In this document: positions 26,346-35,085 of the stretch, in pieces
How the letters are laid out: the number at the start of each line of letters is the position of its first letter
How positions within the stretch are numbered: the stretch's first letter is position 1
NCBI GenBank assembly: GCA_002427755.1
Contig: DIYO01000008.1
Coordinates: forward strand, 1-64,000
From: Roseivirga sp. UBA6052
Lineage (GTDB): Bacteria > Bacteroidota > Bacteroidia > Cytophagales > Cyclobacteriaceae
DNA: 64,000 nt
Reading direction: 5' to 3'
The notes under the pieces: generated by a model
What the model saw: the letters and a program-made list of their open reading frames with translations, nothing else
Told to the model about the DNA's origin: nothing
The model's database searches: none
Position numbers and translations under genes: made by a program

Positions 26346-27098
26346 ATGAAAAATTTCAAAGCTATTCTAGGCTTAGCCATGCTATCTGTAGCAGTACTAG
26401 CATGTGGACCGAAAGGTCAAACTGTAGAAACTTCTGAAGCAAAAGAAGTTGCTACTAACACTGAAGCAGAATCAGTTGCTGTGAACACTGAAGCTTCCAT
26501 TGTAACATGGATCGGTTCAAAACCTGCTGGAAAGCACAATGGAACGATAGCAATAACGAGCGGTTCAGTCGATGTCAAAGGTGATGCAGTAGTTGGCGGA
26601 AACTTTACAATCGATATTAATTCGTTATCCGTATTAGATATTCCAGCTGATAACGAGAATAATGCAAAACTAAAAGGACATCTGATGTCAGATGGATTCT
26701 TTGATGCTTCTAATTTCCCAACTGCAAGTTTTGAAATAACTGGTGCTCAAGTGTACAATGCAGGTTCACTAGAATCCGATAAAGAAGAGTTTGACACTGA
26801 AAACAAGCCTGCTGCTTTAAGTCAAATTATGATAGATAGTCCAACTCACTTTATCTCAGGTAACTTAACAATGAGAGGTGTTACTAAAAACATCACGTTC
26901 CCTGCAAGAGTAACTTTAGAAAATGGTGTGATAAAAGCTGCTGCCAATTTCAACATTGACAGAACTGAATGGAATTTAATGTATGGTAATGAAGCTTCTG
27001 TGGTTGATAAAGCGAAAGACAATTTTGTTTATGATACTGTGAATGTAGGATTCACCCTCGAAGCGGGCAATAATACTAATGCTGCTGCAAGCCTATAA
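26346..27098 (+). CDS. YceI-family lipoprotein
   Basis: The 250-residue product has a lipoprotein signal with lipobox VLAC (Cys20), a Glu/Thr-rich linker (about 21-50), and a YceI lipocalin-like domain (51-240). Typical blocks are WIGSKPAGKHNGTI, GHLMSDGFFDASNFPTASF and LTMRGVTKNITFPA. YceI proteins bind polyisoprenoid or similar lipids; the role of the membrane-anchored Bacteroidota forms is not settled. A terminator follows the gene. Confidence 0.9.
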   Translation: MKNFKAILGLAMLSVAVLACGPKGQTVETSEAKEVATNTEAESVAVNTEASIVTWIGSKPAGKHNGTIAITSGSVDVKGDAVVGGNFTIDINSLSVLDIPADNENNAKLKGHLMSDGFFDASNFPTASFEITGAQVYNAGSLESDKEEFDTENKPAALSQIMIDSPTHFISGNLTMRGVTKNITFPARVTLENGVIKAAANFNIDRTEWNLMYGNEASVVDKAKDNFVYDTVNVGFTLEAGNNTNAAASL

Positions 27099-27118
27099 TT
27101 AGTAGATAAGGTATTCAG

Positions 27119-27151
27119 AAGCCTTCTTGATTTTTCAAGAGGGCTTTTTTT
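27119..27151 (+). terminator. Intrinsic terminator of the YceI gene
   Basis: AAGCC-T-TCTTGA pairs with TCAAGA-G-GGCTT around a TTTT loop, followed by a seven-T run. Confidence 0.87.
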
Positions 27152-27181
27152 ATGCTCAAGCGCCTGTTAACTTGCCGCTTC

Positions 27182-28450
27182 ATGACCATTACCTTCCCTT
27201 TTCAAGGACTAAGCAAATCAGAATTTATTCTCAAAGCGTTGAGTCTTGCCCAGCAAGAAAGTCATATGGCGTACTATCAATCCAATCAGATAGAATACCC
27301 ATACGAAGGCTTTCAAGAAATCTTAGCCATTGGGGCAAAAGACACCTTAAACACTAGTATTGAGAGTTTTGAGGCCCTTAAGTCATTCCATAAGAATGAA
27401 TGGTGTTTTGGTTTTTTAGGGTATGATTTAAAAAACCAGATCGAAAACCTTTCAAGTTCAAATCATGACCAAATGGGCTTCAATGATCTGGAGTTCTTTA
27501 AGGCTGAATCTATAATTTTCTTTTCTGAGACTACATGCCAAATTGAGGGTGATGAAATCTTAGAACAGATCTTGCACAGGGAACATAGTTCAGTTCATTC
27601 CCAATTTTCCAAACCCGAATCTGTAGAAACAAAAGATACTTATGTCGAAACCATTGAGGAGCTCAAGCAGCACATAAAAGATGGAGATTGTTACGAGATT
27701 AATTTTTGCCAAGCATTTAAAGGGAGCTTTGATGCTGTCGATGCTCTTCAAATCTACTTGGCTTTGAATGATATTTCACCAAAGCCATTCTCATGCTTTC
27801 AAAAATTCAACGACCATTACATAATATCAGCTTCTCCTGAAAGGTTTCTAAAGAAAGACGGCAACAAGATTATTTCACAGCCTATTAAAGGTACTCGCCC
27901 GAGAGGTGAAACTCATAATGAAGATATAAGGCTCAAAACTGAATTACGGAATGACGAAAAAGAGCTTGCCGAAAACATGATGATTGTTGATCTCGTGCGA
28001 AATGATTTAGCCAAGATTGCCAAAACTGGAACTGTTAAGGTAGAAGAGATTTTTGGTATTTACTCTTTCCGACAAGTACATCAGATGATCTCCACGATTA
28101 CTGCAGAACAAAAAGAAGACAAGCATTTTGTAGATGTCATTAAAGAGGCATTTCCCATGGGCAGTATGACTGGTGCTCCTAAAATCAAAGTCATGGAGCT
28201 AATAGAGCATTATGAAAAGTCTAAAAGAGGTGCCTTTTCTGGTGCATCTGGTTATATATCGCCAACGGGAGATTTTGATTTCAATGTGCTCATTAGATCT
28301 CTCTTTCTTAATACAGAATCAAAGCAATACTCCTTTCAAGTAGGTAGCGCAATTACTTATGATTCTATTCCAGAGAATGAATATGAAGAATGTCTGGTAA
28401 AGGCTAGCGCAATTCTAAAAGTCTTAGAAGAATACCATCAAGAAGCTTAA
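27182..28450 (+). CDS. pabB: Aminodeoxychorismate synthase component I
   Basis: From ATG 27182 the enzyme has 422 residues. It combines chorismate with ammonia to make 4-amino-4-deoxychorismate for folate synthesis. The PIKGT motif (234-238) contains Lys236, the residue that distinguishes PabB from anthranilate synthase (PIAGT). ENMMIVDLVRNDL, GSMTGAPK and the final chorismate-binding blocks are intact. An in-frame ATG at 27152 would add ten residues, but it touches the T-run of the preceding terminator, leaving no leader, so 27182 is preferred. No pabA or pabC is adjacent. Confidence 0.88.
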   Translation: MTITFPFQGLSKSEFILKALSLAQQESHMAYYQSNQIEYPYEGFQEILAIGAKDTLNTSIESFEALKSFHKNEWCFGFLGYDLKNQIENLSSSNHDQMGFNDLEFFKAESIIFFSETTCQIEGDEILEQILHREHSSVHSQFSKPESVETKDTYVETIEELKQHIKDGDCYEINFCQAFKGSFDAVDALQIYLALNDISPKPFSCFQKFNDHYIISASPERFLKKDGNKIISQPIKGTRPRGETHNEDIRLKTELRNDEKELAENMMIVDLVRNDLAKIAKTGTVKVEEIFGIYSFRQVHQMISTITAEQKEDKHFVDVIKEAFPMGSMTGAPKIKVMELIEHYEKSKRGAFSGASGYISPTGDFDFNVLIRSLFLNTESKQYSFQVGSAITYDSIPENEYEECLVKASAILKVLEEYHQEA

Positions 28451-28497
28451 TTAAGTATCGCGCCAAGTTTTCATTTTAATCAACTATCTTTTCCCTT

Positions 28498-29070
28498 ATG
28501 AAAAAGATAGTCTACCTCTTATCACTTTTAGTCCTCGCATCATCAACATTTCCTCAAGGTTTGCCTCCACACGTTAAGGAAGGTATGACCTACCCTGTTT
28601 TCGATTTTGATCCATGGGTGGGAGTTATGAAATCTAAAGCCAAGGCATTAAAGTATGACAAGGACTTAACTTATAAAGTGGTGATAGATGTAGTCGATGC
28701 CCCAGGCGATTCATCAAAAATCATGCGTCAGATCACTGAAATAGCCAGAACCTACAATTTGAATGTCGCCAATGGCGTACCAAAACGTAAGCTTGATATG
28801 GCGGTGGTGGTCCATGGCGGTGCCTATAATGGTTTTCTAACCAATGAAGCTTATCAGGAGAAATATGGTGTTCCTAATCCAAATGCAGAGGCGATAGCAA
28901 TTTTAGAAAAAGAAGGTATTGAGTTCTTCATTTGTAAGCAGTCTTTGTCTTTCTTGAGAATTCCTGATGAGGATATATTGAAAGAAGTAGATATAGCCGT
29001 TTCTGCAAAGACCTCACTAATTACGCTTGATCAGATGGGCTATACTTACATGAAAGTGAGTGAGCGATAA
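28498..29070 (+). CDS. Exported DsrE-like protein
   Basis: A 190-residue protein with a signal peptide (MKKIVYLLSLLVLASSTFPQ) and a DsrE/F-like alpha/beta domain: YKVVIDVVDAPGDS, LDMAVVVHGGAYNGFL and the conserved Cys region FFICKQSLSF. DsrE-type proteins relay sulfur or bind thiol compounds in the cytoplasm; exported versions with one Cys are frequent in Bacteroidota and their role is not known. The convergent FKBP gene ends 23 bases after it. Confidence 0.75.
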   Translation: MKKIVYLLSLLVLASSTFPQGLPPHVKEGMTYPVFDFDPWVGVMKSKAKALKYDKDLTYKVVIDVVDAPGDSSKIMRQITEIARTYNLNVANGVPKRKLDMAVVVHGGAYNGFLTNEAYQEKYGVPNPNAEAIAILEKEGIEFFICKQSLSFLRIPDEDILKEVDIAVSAKTSLITLDQMGYTYMKVSER

Positions 29071-29093
29071 ACACGAATTATGAACAGGAAGAG

Positions 29094-29900
29094 TTACCTC
29101 TTTTGAAGTTCTTCCATGTAATTCCTTAGAAACTCTGTGTCTCTGTTTCCTGAAAATTCTTCCATACCACTTTTCAACGTACTCATGGCCTCATCCTTTT
29201 GACCTAAACTGTCATAAGCTTGAGCTAAATAATAGAAGGCGGCAGCTTCTTTTTCATTGGCTAATCTATAATTCCACATATCCACCGATAAGTTGAATTT
29301 ACCCTCATTCATTAATTTGCGGTGTGCTGCAGGCCATTCGGCTACAGACAGATTATATTGTACGGTATCATTACCAATCTTCTCCAATGCTGCATCTAAT
29401 TCGTCAATTCCATCGTTCTCTAAAACGTCTAGAATAACATCTGACAAGAACATTTTGGGTACTTCAACTTTTAAAAAGTCAAGATCAAAATAAAGAGTTG
29501 AGTTTGGTGGTATATCATCACCCGTACCTCGTTCGCCATATCCTAATTCCGAAGGTATTATTGCCAATATCCTATCACCTTCTTTGGCATACATGACAAC
29601 CTCCGCAAAGCCTTTGATTAAAGAAGTACGCTGTGCATCAAACTCAAATAGCTGCTCTCCTGGAGCTAAAGTAGACCAAACAGTATCTCCATTTACCATC
29701 AAGTTAATATGAGTAGTAACATGGCTACCTGTATCTACTTGCAAACCACTACCCTTGTTGAGATAGACATACTTAACACCACTCTCAAGAAAGACCGTAT
29801 CCTGCGTTAAATCTTCACTTCCACCACTTTGGCAAGAGGCAACCGCAAAACAAAAACTTATGATTACAATGTGAGCGAAATTCTTTAGTAGTCTAGACAT
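29094..29900 (-). CDS. FKBP-type peptidyl-prolyl isomerase lipoprotein with TPR tail
   Basis: The 268-residue product has a lipoprotein signal (lipobox VASC, Cys23), an FKBP domain (about 40-150) with LIKGFAEVV, IPSELGYGERG and IPPNSTLYFDLDFLKVE, and a C-terminal helical TPR-like region (about 165-265; EAAAFYYLAQAYDSLGQKDEA). It likely assists folding of periplasmic or outer-membrane proteins. A near-consensus -7 element (TATCTTTC on the minus strand, 29923-29930) lies just upstream. Confidence 0.88.
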   Translation of the reverse strand: MSRLLKNFAHIVIISFCFAVASCQSGGSEDLTQDTVFLESGVKYVYLNKGSGLQVDTGSHVTTHINLMVNGDTVWSTLAPGEQLFEFDAQRTSLIKGFAEVVMYAKEGDRILAIIPSELGYGERGTGDDIPPNSTLYFDLDFLKVEVPKMFLSDVILDVLENDGIDELDAALEKIGNDTVQYNLSVAEWPAAHRKLMNEGKFNLSVDMWNYRLANEKEAAAFYYLAQAYDSLGQKDEAMSTLKSGMEEFSGNRDTEFLRNYMEELQKR

Positions 29901-30020
29901 TAACTTAAGATTGATAAGATGTGAAAGATAGCGGAAAACATTTTGTGAAATCCACGTTTTTCATGTTAGATCAAATGAAAGACTCGTATCTAAAAATGGT
30001 TTCGTTAAAACAAATGATAT

Positions 30021-30052
30021 AAAAAAGCCTCTAGTTCAGTAAACTAGAGGCT
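30021..30052 (-). terminator. Intrinsic terminator of the propeller-like lipoprotein gene
   Basis: AGCCTCTAGTT and AACTAGAGGCT form an 11-bp stem with a 5-base loop, followed by a six-T run on the minus strand. Confidence 0.87.
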
Positions 30053-30075
30053 CCTTATTTTGAATGAATCGTCTT

Positions 30076-31632
30076 CTAATTTTTTGTCACTGTTACCTTC
30101 CAGACCTTATCTGAAGCAGCTGAATGTTTTGGACCAAATGTTCCCGGATCCTTAACAAAGGCTTCAATACCTCCAAATATATAACCCAAGTCCATCGTTG
30201 AATTGTCTCCCATTGTTGAAACGATATCGATCACATCAGAAGTTGAATCCCCAACTTTGGTATTCACTACCGAGGAATTAGGAAAGAAACGCGACTCAGC
30301 ACCATAGAAAAAATCAGTACCAAAAACATTGTCGTTTGTAATTACAGGAGTACTCTTACCAGTTGCCATGTCATAGGTGATGTGCATGAGTTTATTTGTG
30401 AAATATGACAAAGCAAAAGCTGACTGTACTTCACCGTTGCCAATTCCACCAAAGAGGAAAGTATGTACCATCTCTACTGAAGAATCATAAAATTCTAGAT
30501 CAGCGCAAGCATAAACATTATTGTTTTGCTGATTAGAACCATTATCGAATGTGTAATAATCTCCGTTGTTAGAAATACTTGGATGGACATAAATCGCATG
30601 ATTCCAAGCGTTGTTCCAATGCGTAGTATCTTTTCCGCTTATAACCGCACTATCCGGCTTAAATACTCCTCCGTAAAAGGTAATTCCTTCCGTAAGCTCA
30701 CCATTAGCATTCTTGAATAATGCAGGAGTTGTAGGGCCATCTCTCCTTCTAAACTTAGAGTCTTGATCCGAAATTGCTTTAGACAAATCAGCCTCAGTCA
30801 TATCAGAAATTGGTGCGTCTACTGTAATGGTTAGTGTATTGCCTCCCAAGTTCCTAGCAATGCTGAATGGATAGACTGCATCCAAGTATTTCTGTCCATT
30901 CAATGCTGTAGGTCCGAAATTATGTCCACCAGCTACATAGAATTTATCTCCAAGCTTAAACATTTCTCCACCAGTACTTATCAATTTGGAACTCGTTCCA
31001 AATGCCATAATATTTTTCCAATCAACATTCGCATTATCTCCTGTTACCAAGGCTATCATAGAAGGAATGTGGATTTGAGCTACTTGATCAAATGTGGTAT
31101 AGCCCTGCCCGCTTTCCACGTCAGTAATTGGTGGACCATAACCTCCTATCACATACATGTATTCCCCGTCTTGGGTAGCCAATGGGTTCGAGTTTCTAAA
31201 TACTGTTTGATATTTAAGTAAAGTGGTATGCAATGTTGAAGTCTTAGGCTGATTATTCTTTACAGCACTCAACATATTCTCCAAGGTCATTCCTTGTATG
31301 ACATCATTTGCCAGATCGTATACAATAATGTCCTCATTGTAAGACATTGGGACAAAAGATGTACTTGTATAATTTCCATTGAGGTCATGTAAACCACCTT
31401 CATCTAAGTTTTGGTTAGTTCTTCCTGCAAAGAGCAACCATTTGCCATCATGTATACCATGAGCATAAGACTGTAAAGCAGGTGCATTAGACTTTTCAAC
31501 AGCCGTTACTGAAATACTATAGGTTGTTACTACGTCTAAATGCTCTTCCTGCTTTTCACAAGAAGCACAAATCAAGAGTGTGCAGCATAAAATGGAATAG
31601 AGCACCCAAGGGTGTCTTTTTAATTGAATCAT
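30076..31632 (-). CDS. Kelch/propeller-like lipoprotein of unknown function
   Basis: A 518-residue product with a lipoprotein signal (lipobox CASC near residue 25). The rest has repeated phrases such as LLFAGRTNQNLDEGG, EYMYVIGGYGPP, FYVAGGHNFGP and FLFGGIGNGE, spaced as in kelch-type beta-propellers, and ends in WKVTVTKN. It is probably anchored to the outer membrane and may face outward. No catalytic residues can be identified, and no SusCD-type genes are near, so ligand or substrate is unknown. Confidence 0.65.
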   Translation of the reverse strand: MIQLKRHPWVLYSILCCTLLICASCEKQEEHLDVVTTYSISVTAVEKSNAPALQSYAHGIHDGKWLLFAGRTNQNLDEGGLHDLNGNYTSTSFVPMSYNEDIIVYDLANDVIQGMTLENMLSAVKNNQPKTSTLHTTLLKYQTVFRNSNPLATQDGEYMYVIGGYGPPITDVESGQGYTTFDQVAQIHIPSMIALVTGDNANVDWKNIMAFGTSSKLISTGGEMFKLGDKFYVAGGHNFGPTALNGQKYLDAVYPFSIARNLGGNTLTITVDAPISDMTEADLSKAISDQDSKFRRRDGPTTPALFKNANGELTEGITFYGGVFKPDSAVISGKDTTHWNNAWNHAIYVHPSISNNGDYYTFDNGSNQQNNNVYACADLEFYDSSVEMVHTFLFGGIGNGEVQSAFALSYFTNKLMHITYDMATGKSTPVITNDNVFGTDFFYGAESRFFPNSSVVNTKVGDSTSDVIDIVSTMGDNSTMDLGYIFGGIEAFVKDPGTFGPKHSAASDKVWKVTVTKN

Positions 31633-31744
31633 AGTTATGTGTTTTATTGTTTAAGATGATTAAAGATACAATTAACTCTAGACGCGCATTGTATAGCCCC
31701 CAAAGTATATACTGACATTATGACATAATTTTAGGGTTAAGCCT

Positions 31745-31752
31745 TATATTTG
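31745..31752 (+). promoter_or_regulatory. -7 promoter element (TATATTTG) of the miaB operon
   Basis: An exact TAnnTTTG match with the favoured following C, 22 bases before ATG 31775. A clear -33 TTG is not seen. Confidence 0.5.
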
Positions 31753-31774
31753 CACCTCGAATTTGAGGATGCAG

Positions 31775-33244
31775 ATGGAGAATATCATTCAAGATATCGA
31801 TATAGTAGATAGAAACAGCCAAGAGGCTATGGACACGGTTAAAACTTCTAAAGAAGAGAATACCGGCAAGCAGAAGAAGCTCTATATCGAAAGCTATGGT
31901 TGTCAAATGAATTTCGCAGATAGTGAAATTGTGACATCAATTATGAAGGAGAACGGTTACGATACCACGTCAGAATTCGAAAGCGCTGATGTTGTGTTTT
32001 TAAATACCTGTTCAATTCGTGAGAAAGCCGAGCAAACGGTTAGAAATAGGCTGAATCATTTCAATGCAGTTAAAAAGAAAAAGCCAGAAATGACCATTGG
32101 TGTTCTGGGCTGTATGGCTGAAAGACTCAAAGAGAAGTTATTAGAGGAAGAAAAAATTGTAGACGTAGTTGTAGGACCTGATGCCTACAGAGATCTACCA
32201 AAACTTGTTGAATCAGCAGAAGAAGGATTAAAAGCGGTAAACACTTTCCTTTCTAGAGAAGAAACTTATGCTGACATCTCTCCTGTTCGCTTAAATTCAA
32301 ATGGTGTCACTGCTTTCATCTCAATCATGAGAGGTTGTGATAACATGTGCTCATTTTGTGTAGTACCATTTACAAGAGGTAGAGAAAGAAGTCGCGACCC
32401 TCATTCTATAGTTGCGGAAGCTCAAGATCTTTTTGACAAAGGTTACAAAGAAGTCACTCTTTTGGGCCAAAATGTAGACTCTTACAAATGGTCGGCTGAT
32501 GAGAACAATAAAGCATGGTTAGAAAAGAAGGAGAAAAAAGGTGAAGATGTAGCAGTCGTGAACTTTGCGAACCTATTAGAAATGGTTGCCAAGGTGTCTC
32601 CGGAATTGAGAGTTCGTTTCTCAACTTCGCACCCTAAGGATATTACGGATGAAGTACTTTATACGATGAAGAAGTACGAGAACATCTGCAAATACATTCA
32701 CCTTCCGGCTCAAAGTGGAAACTCTAGAGTTTTAGATCTGATGAACAGAACATATACCAGAGAATGGTATATCAATCGTGTAGATGCCATTAGAGAAATT
32801 TTGGGTGAAGCGTGCGGTATCTCTTCAGACATGATCGCTGGTTTCTGTACAGAGACTGAAGAAGAGCACCAAGAAACGCTAACATTGATGGACTATGTTC
32901 AATACGATTTCTCTTACATGTTCTTCTATTCAGAGAGACCTGGGACTTTAGCAGCAAAGAAGTTCGAAGATGATATTCCATTAGAAATTAAGAAAAGGAG
33001 ACTAAAAGAGATCATTGAGAAGCAGCAAGCTATCTCCCTAGAAAGAAACAAACTAGATGTAGGACAAAAACAGAAAGTCTTAATCGAAGGCGTTTCTAAA
33101 CGTTCCGAAGAGCAATTACAAGGCAGAAACTCAGCCAATAAAGTGGTGATCTTCCCAAGAGAACAATTCAAAAAAGGAGATTATGTACATGTGCTAATCG
33201 AAGATTGCACAGCAGCTACCCTATTTGGTAAGGTTGTAGACTAA
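31775..33244 (+). CDS. miaB: tRNA-2-methylthio-N6-dimethylallyladenosine synthase
   Basis: From ATG 31775 the product is 489 residues. MiaB is a radical-SAM methylthiotransferase that completes ms2i6A37 in tRNA. The UPF0004 N-terminal domain has Cys in ESYGCQMNFADSE, FLNTCSIREKAEQ and GVLGCMAERL; the radical-SAM cluster motif is C188-x3-C192-x2-C195 (RGCDNMCSFC); the TRAM domain is at the C-terminus. An upstream TTG and ATG (31763, 31769) also lie in frame, but they sit at or next to the expected transcription start. It leads a run with a sigma-54 activator, lptE-like gene and secG. Confidence 0.93.
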   Translation: MENIIQDIDIVDRNSQEAMDTVKTSKEENTGKQKKLYIESYGCQMNFADSEIVTSIMKENGYDTTSEFESADVVFLNTCSIREKAEQTVRNRLNHFNAVKKKKPEMTIGVLGCMAERLKEKLLEEEKIVDVVVGPDAYRDLPKLVESAEEGLKAVNTFLSREETYADISPVRLNSNGVTAFISIMRGCDNMCSFCVVPFTRGRERSRDPHSIVAEAQDLFDKGYKEVTLLGQNVDSYKWSADENNKAWLEKKEKKGEDVAVVNFANLLEMVAKVSPELRVRFSTSHPKDITDEVLYTMKKYENICKYIHLPAQSGNSRVLDLMNRTYTREWYINRVDAIREILGEACGISSDMIAGFCTETEEEHQETLTLMDYVQYDFSYMFFYSERPGTLAAKKFEDDIPLEIKKRRLKEIIEKQQAISLERNKLDVGQKQKVLIEGVSKRSEEQLQGRNSANKVVIFPREQFKKGDYVHVLIEDCTAATLFGKVVD

Positions 33245-33254
33245 ATTTTTAAGC

Positions 33255-34526
33255 TTGAACGAAAGAGAAGTACTTAGTATTAAACAACGATTTGGCATTA
33301 TTGGTAATAGTGCTAAACTCAATCATGCCATTGAAGTAGCAGCACAGGTAGCACCAACTGATATGAGCGTGTTGATTACCGGTGAATCAGGTAGTGGTAA
33401 AGAATCCTTTTCCAAAATCATTCATCAGCTCAGCGCTCGAAAACATGGGAAATTCATTGCCATTAACTGTGGTGCAATCCCAGAAGGCACAATAGATTCT
33501 GAACTGTTTGGTCACGAAAAAGGCTCGTTTACAGGAGCTTACGAGGCAAGAAAGGGATATTTTGAGGTAACTAATGGCGGTACAATATTCTTAGACGAGA
33601 TTGGTGAAATGCCCTTACAAACTCAAGCGAGGTTACTGAGGGTATTAGAAAATGGGGAATTCATCAAAGTAGGTTCTTCTAAAGTTCAAAAGACTGATGT
33701 ACGTGTGGTTGCAGCAACCAATGTTAATTTGAACGAAGCGGTTGAGAAAGGAAAATTTAGAGAAGACCTCTATTACAGATTAAGCACCGTGCCCATTTTT
33801 GTCCCACCATTGAGAGAAAGAGGTACCGATGTAGATCTTCTCTTCAGAAAATTTGCCTCTGATTTTGCGGAGAAATATAGAGTTGAGAGCATTAAACTAG
33901 ATGAACAAGCCAAAGAAATGCTACTCCGTTTCAGATTCCCGGGCAACATTAGGCAACTGAAGAATCTGGTAGAGCAAATGTCTGCACTTGAAATGAATCG
34001 CTTTATCAACGGAGAAACCATGATGAAGTACCTTCCGCAGACCAAATCAAACCTACCTGCCCTTTATAGAGGTGGTGAGGGTTCAGATCAAGAAAGCTTA
34101 AGCGAAAGAGACCTCCTGTACAAAGTCCTTTTTGATATGAAAAAGGATATGAACGACTTGAAGAAGCTTGTTCATGATATGGCTGAAACCGGTTCTTATG
34201 ACAGTAGTGTAATCAAAGAGAACCCTAACCTATTTAGGTCTCTAGACGAAGAAGGTCTTGTACCTACTAGAACACAACCAGCTGCAGAGTCTGAACCTAT
34301 CTTTATAGAACCGCATCAGGCTAACCCAGATGTCTATTCTTTAGACAACGAGGTGCATGACATTGTACATCAGGAAGAAGAATCACTTTCCATTGAAGAG
34401 AAAGAAAAAGAGCTCATCATCAAGGCGCTAAGAAAAAACAACAATAAACGTAAATATGCGGCACAAGATTTGGGGATCTCTGAGCGTACTTTATACAGAA
34501 AAATTAAACAATACGAGATTGAGTAA
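33255..34526 (+). CDS. Sigma-54-dependent transcriptional activator lacking a receiver domain
   Basis: The 423-residue protein starts at a TTG (33255); MNEREVLSIKQRFGIIGNS has no alternative ATG before the AAA+ domain. The AAA+ domain has Walker A GESGSGKE (43-50), the sigma-54 contact loop as GSFTGA (90-95; Ser instead of Ala) and Walker B TIFLDE (110-115). A long variable, partly acidic region (about 265-375) separates it from the Fis-type HTH (AAQDLGISERTLYRKIKQ). There is no N-terminal sensor, so activity may be controlled by level or by a partner. The same gene order miaB-activator-lptE-secG is, as far as I know, common in Cytophagia. A sigma-54-like promoter occurs before groES 2 kb downstream. 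Confidence 0.9.
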   Translation: MNEREVLSIKQRFGIIGNSAKLNHAIEVAAQVAPTDMSVLITGESGSGKESFSKIIHQLSARKHGKFIAINCGAIPEGTIDSELFGHEKGSFTGAYEARKGYFEVTNGGTIFLDEIGEMPLQTQARLLRVLENGEFIKVGSSKVQKTDVRVVAATNVNLNEAVEKGKFREDLYYRLSTVPIFVPPLRERGTDVDLLFRKFASDFAEKYRVESIKLDEQAKEMLLRFRFPGNIRQLKNLVEQMSALEMNRFINGETMMKYLPQTKSNLPALYRGGEGSDQESLSERDLLYKVLFDMKKDMNDLKKLVHDMAETGSYDSSVIKENPNLFRSLDEEGLVPTRTQPAAESEPIFIEPHQANPDVYSLDNEVHDIVHQEEESLSIEEKEKELIIKALRKNNNKRKYAAQDLGISERTLYRKIKQYEIE

Positions 34527-35049
34527 GCGAGTTCAGTTCTTTACCATCATATTTCTTAGTACTATCCTATCAAGCTGTGGGATATATAATTTCGATGGTG
34601 CCAAAATCGACTATAACGTAACCAAAACCATTAGCGTAGCACTTTTCCCGAATGAAACGGCAGGTGGTATTCCCAATATGGGTCAAGAGTTTACGGAAGG
34701 GCTTAGAGAGTTCTTTCAAAGAAGAACGAAGCTAGAACTGGTACAGCGCCAAGGAGACCTCCAGCTAGAAGGAGCTATTGTTGATTATAATGTAAGACCA
34801 CAGGCCATTAGATCTTCAGGAAACACTAATACGGCAGATAGAACGGGTCTCATGAGATTGACAATTAGAGTTCAAACAAACTTTACTAATACCAAAGATG
34901 ACGAACAGAGCTATAATCAATCCTTTTCCTTCTTCGCAGATTATGATCCTCAAACCTCTACCCTAACGGATGTAGAAGATCAGTTGATCAGAGAAATCTT
35001 TGAACAAATCTATTTCGACATTTTTCAAGCCTCTGTTGCCCAGTGGTAA
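34519..35049 (+). CDS. lptE: LptE-like outer-membrane lipoprotein
   Basis: The 176-residue product starts at a TTG (34519) that overlaps the previous stop by eight bases; it then reads MSKRVQFFTIIFLSTILSSCGIYNF, with lipobox LSSC (Cys20), which no other start would preserve. The body matches Bacteroidota LptE-type proteins (SCGIYNFDGAKI, TISVALFPNETAG, LTDVEDQLIREIFEQIYFDIF). LptE plugs the LptD translocon that inserts LPS in the outer membrane. Translational coupling with the activator gene is likely. Confidence 0.8.
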   Translation: MSKRVQFFTIIFLSTILSSCGIYNFDGAKIDYNVTKTISVALFPNETAGGIPNMGQEFTEGLREFFQRRTKLELVQRQGDLQLEGAIVDYNVRPQAIRSSGNTNTADRTGLMRLTIRVQTNFTNTKDDEQSYNQSFSFFADYDPQTSTLTDVEDQLIREIFEQIYFDIFQASVAQW

Positions 35050-35085
35050 TTTTACCTCTATTTTAGTTTTCTAAGACAATTTTAA

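Noticed and set aside
27152..27181. Longer start for pabB (ATG 27152)
   Set aside because: It directly follows the terminator T-run and leaves no room for a leader; the sequence before MTITFPF is not PabB-like.
34456..34518. Longer start for the LptE-like gene
   Set aside because: It would read through the activator gene and bury the lipobox 41 residues in; TTG 34519 gives a normal lipoprotein signal.
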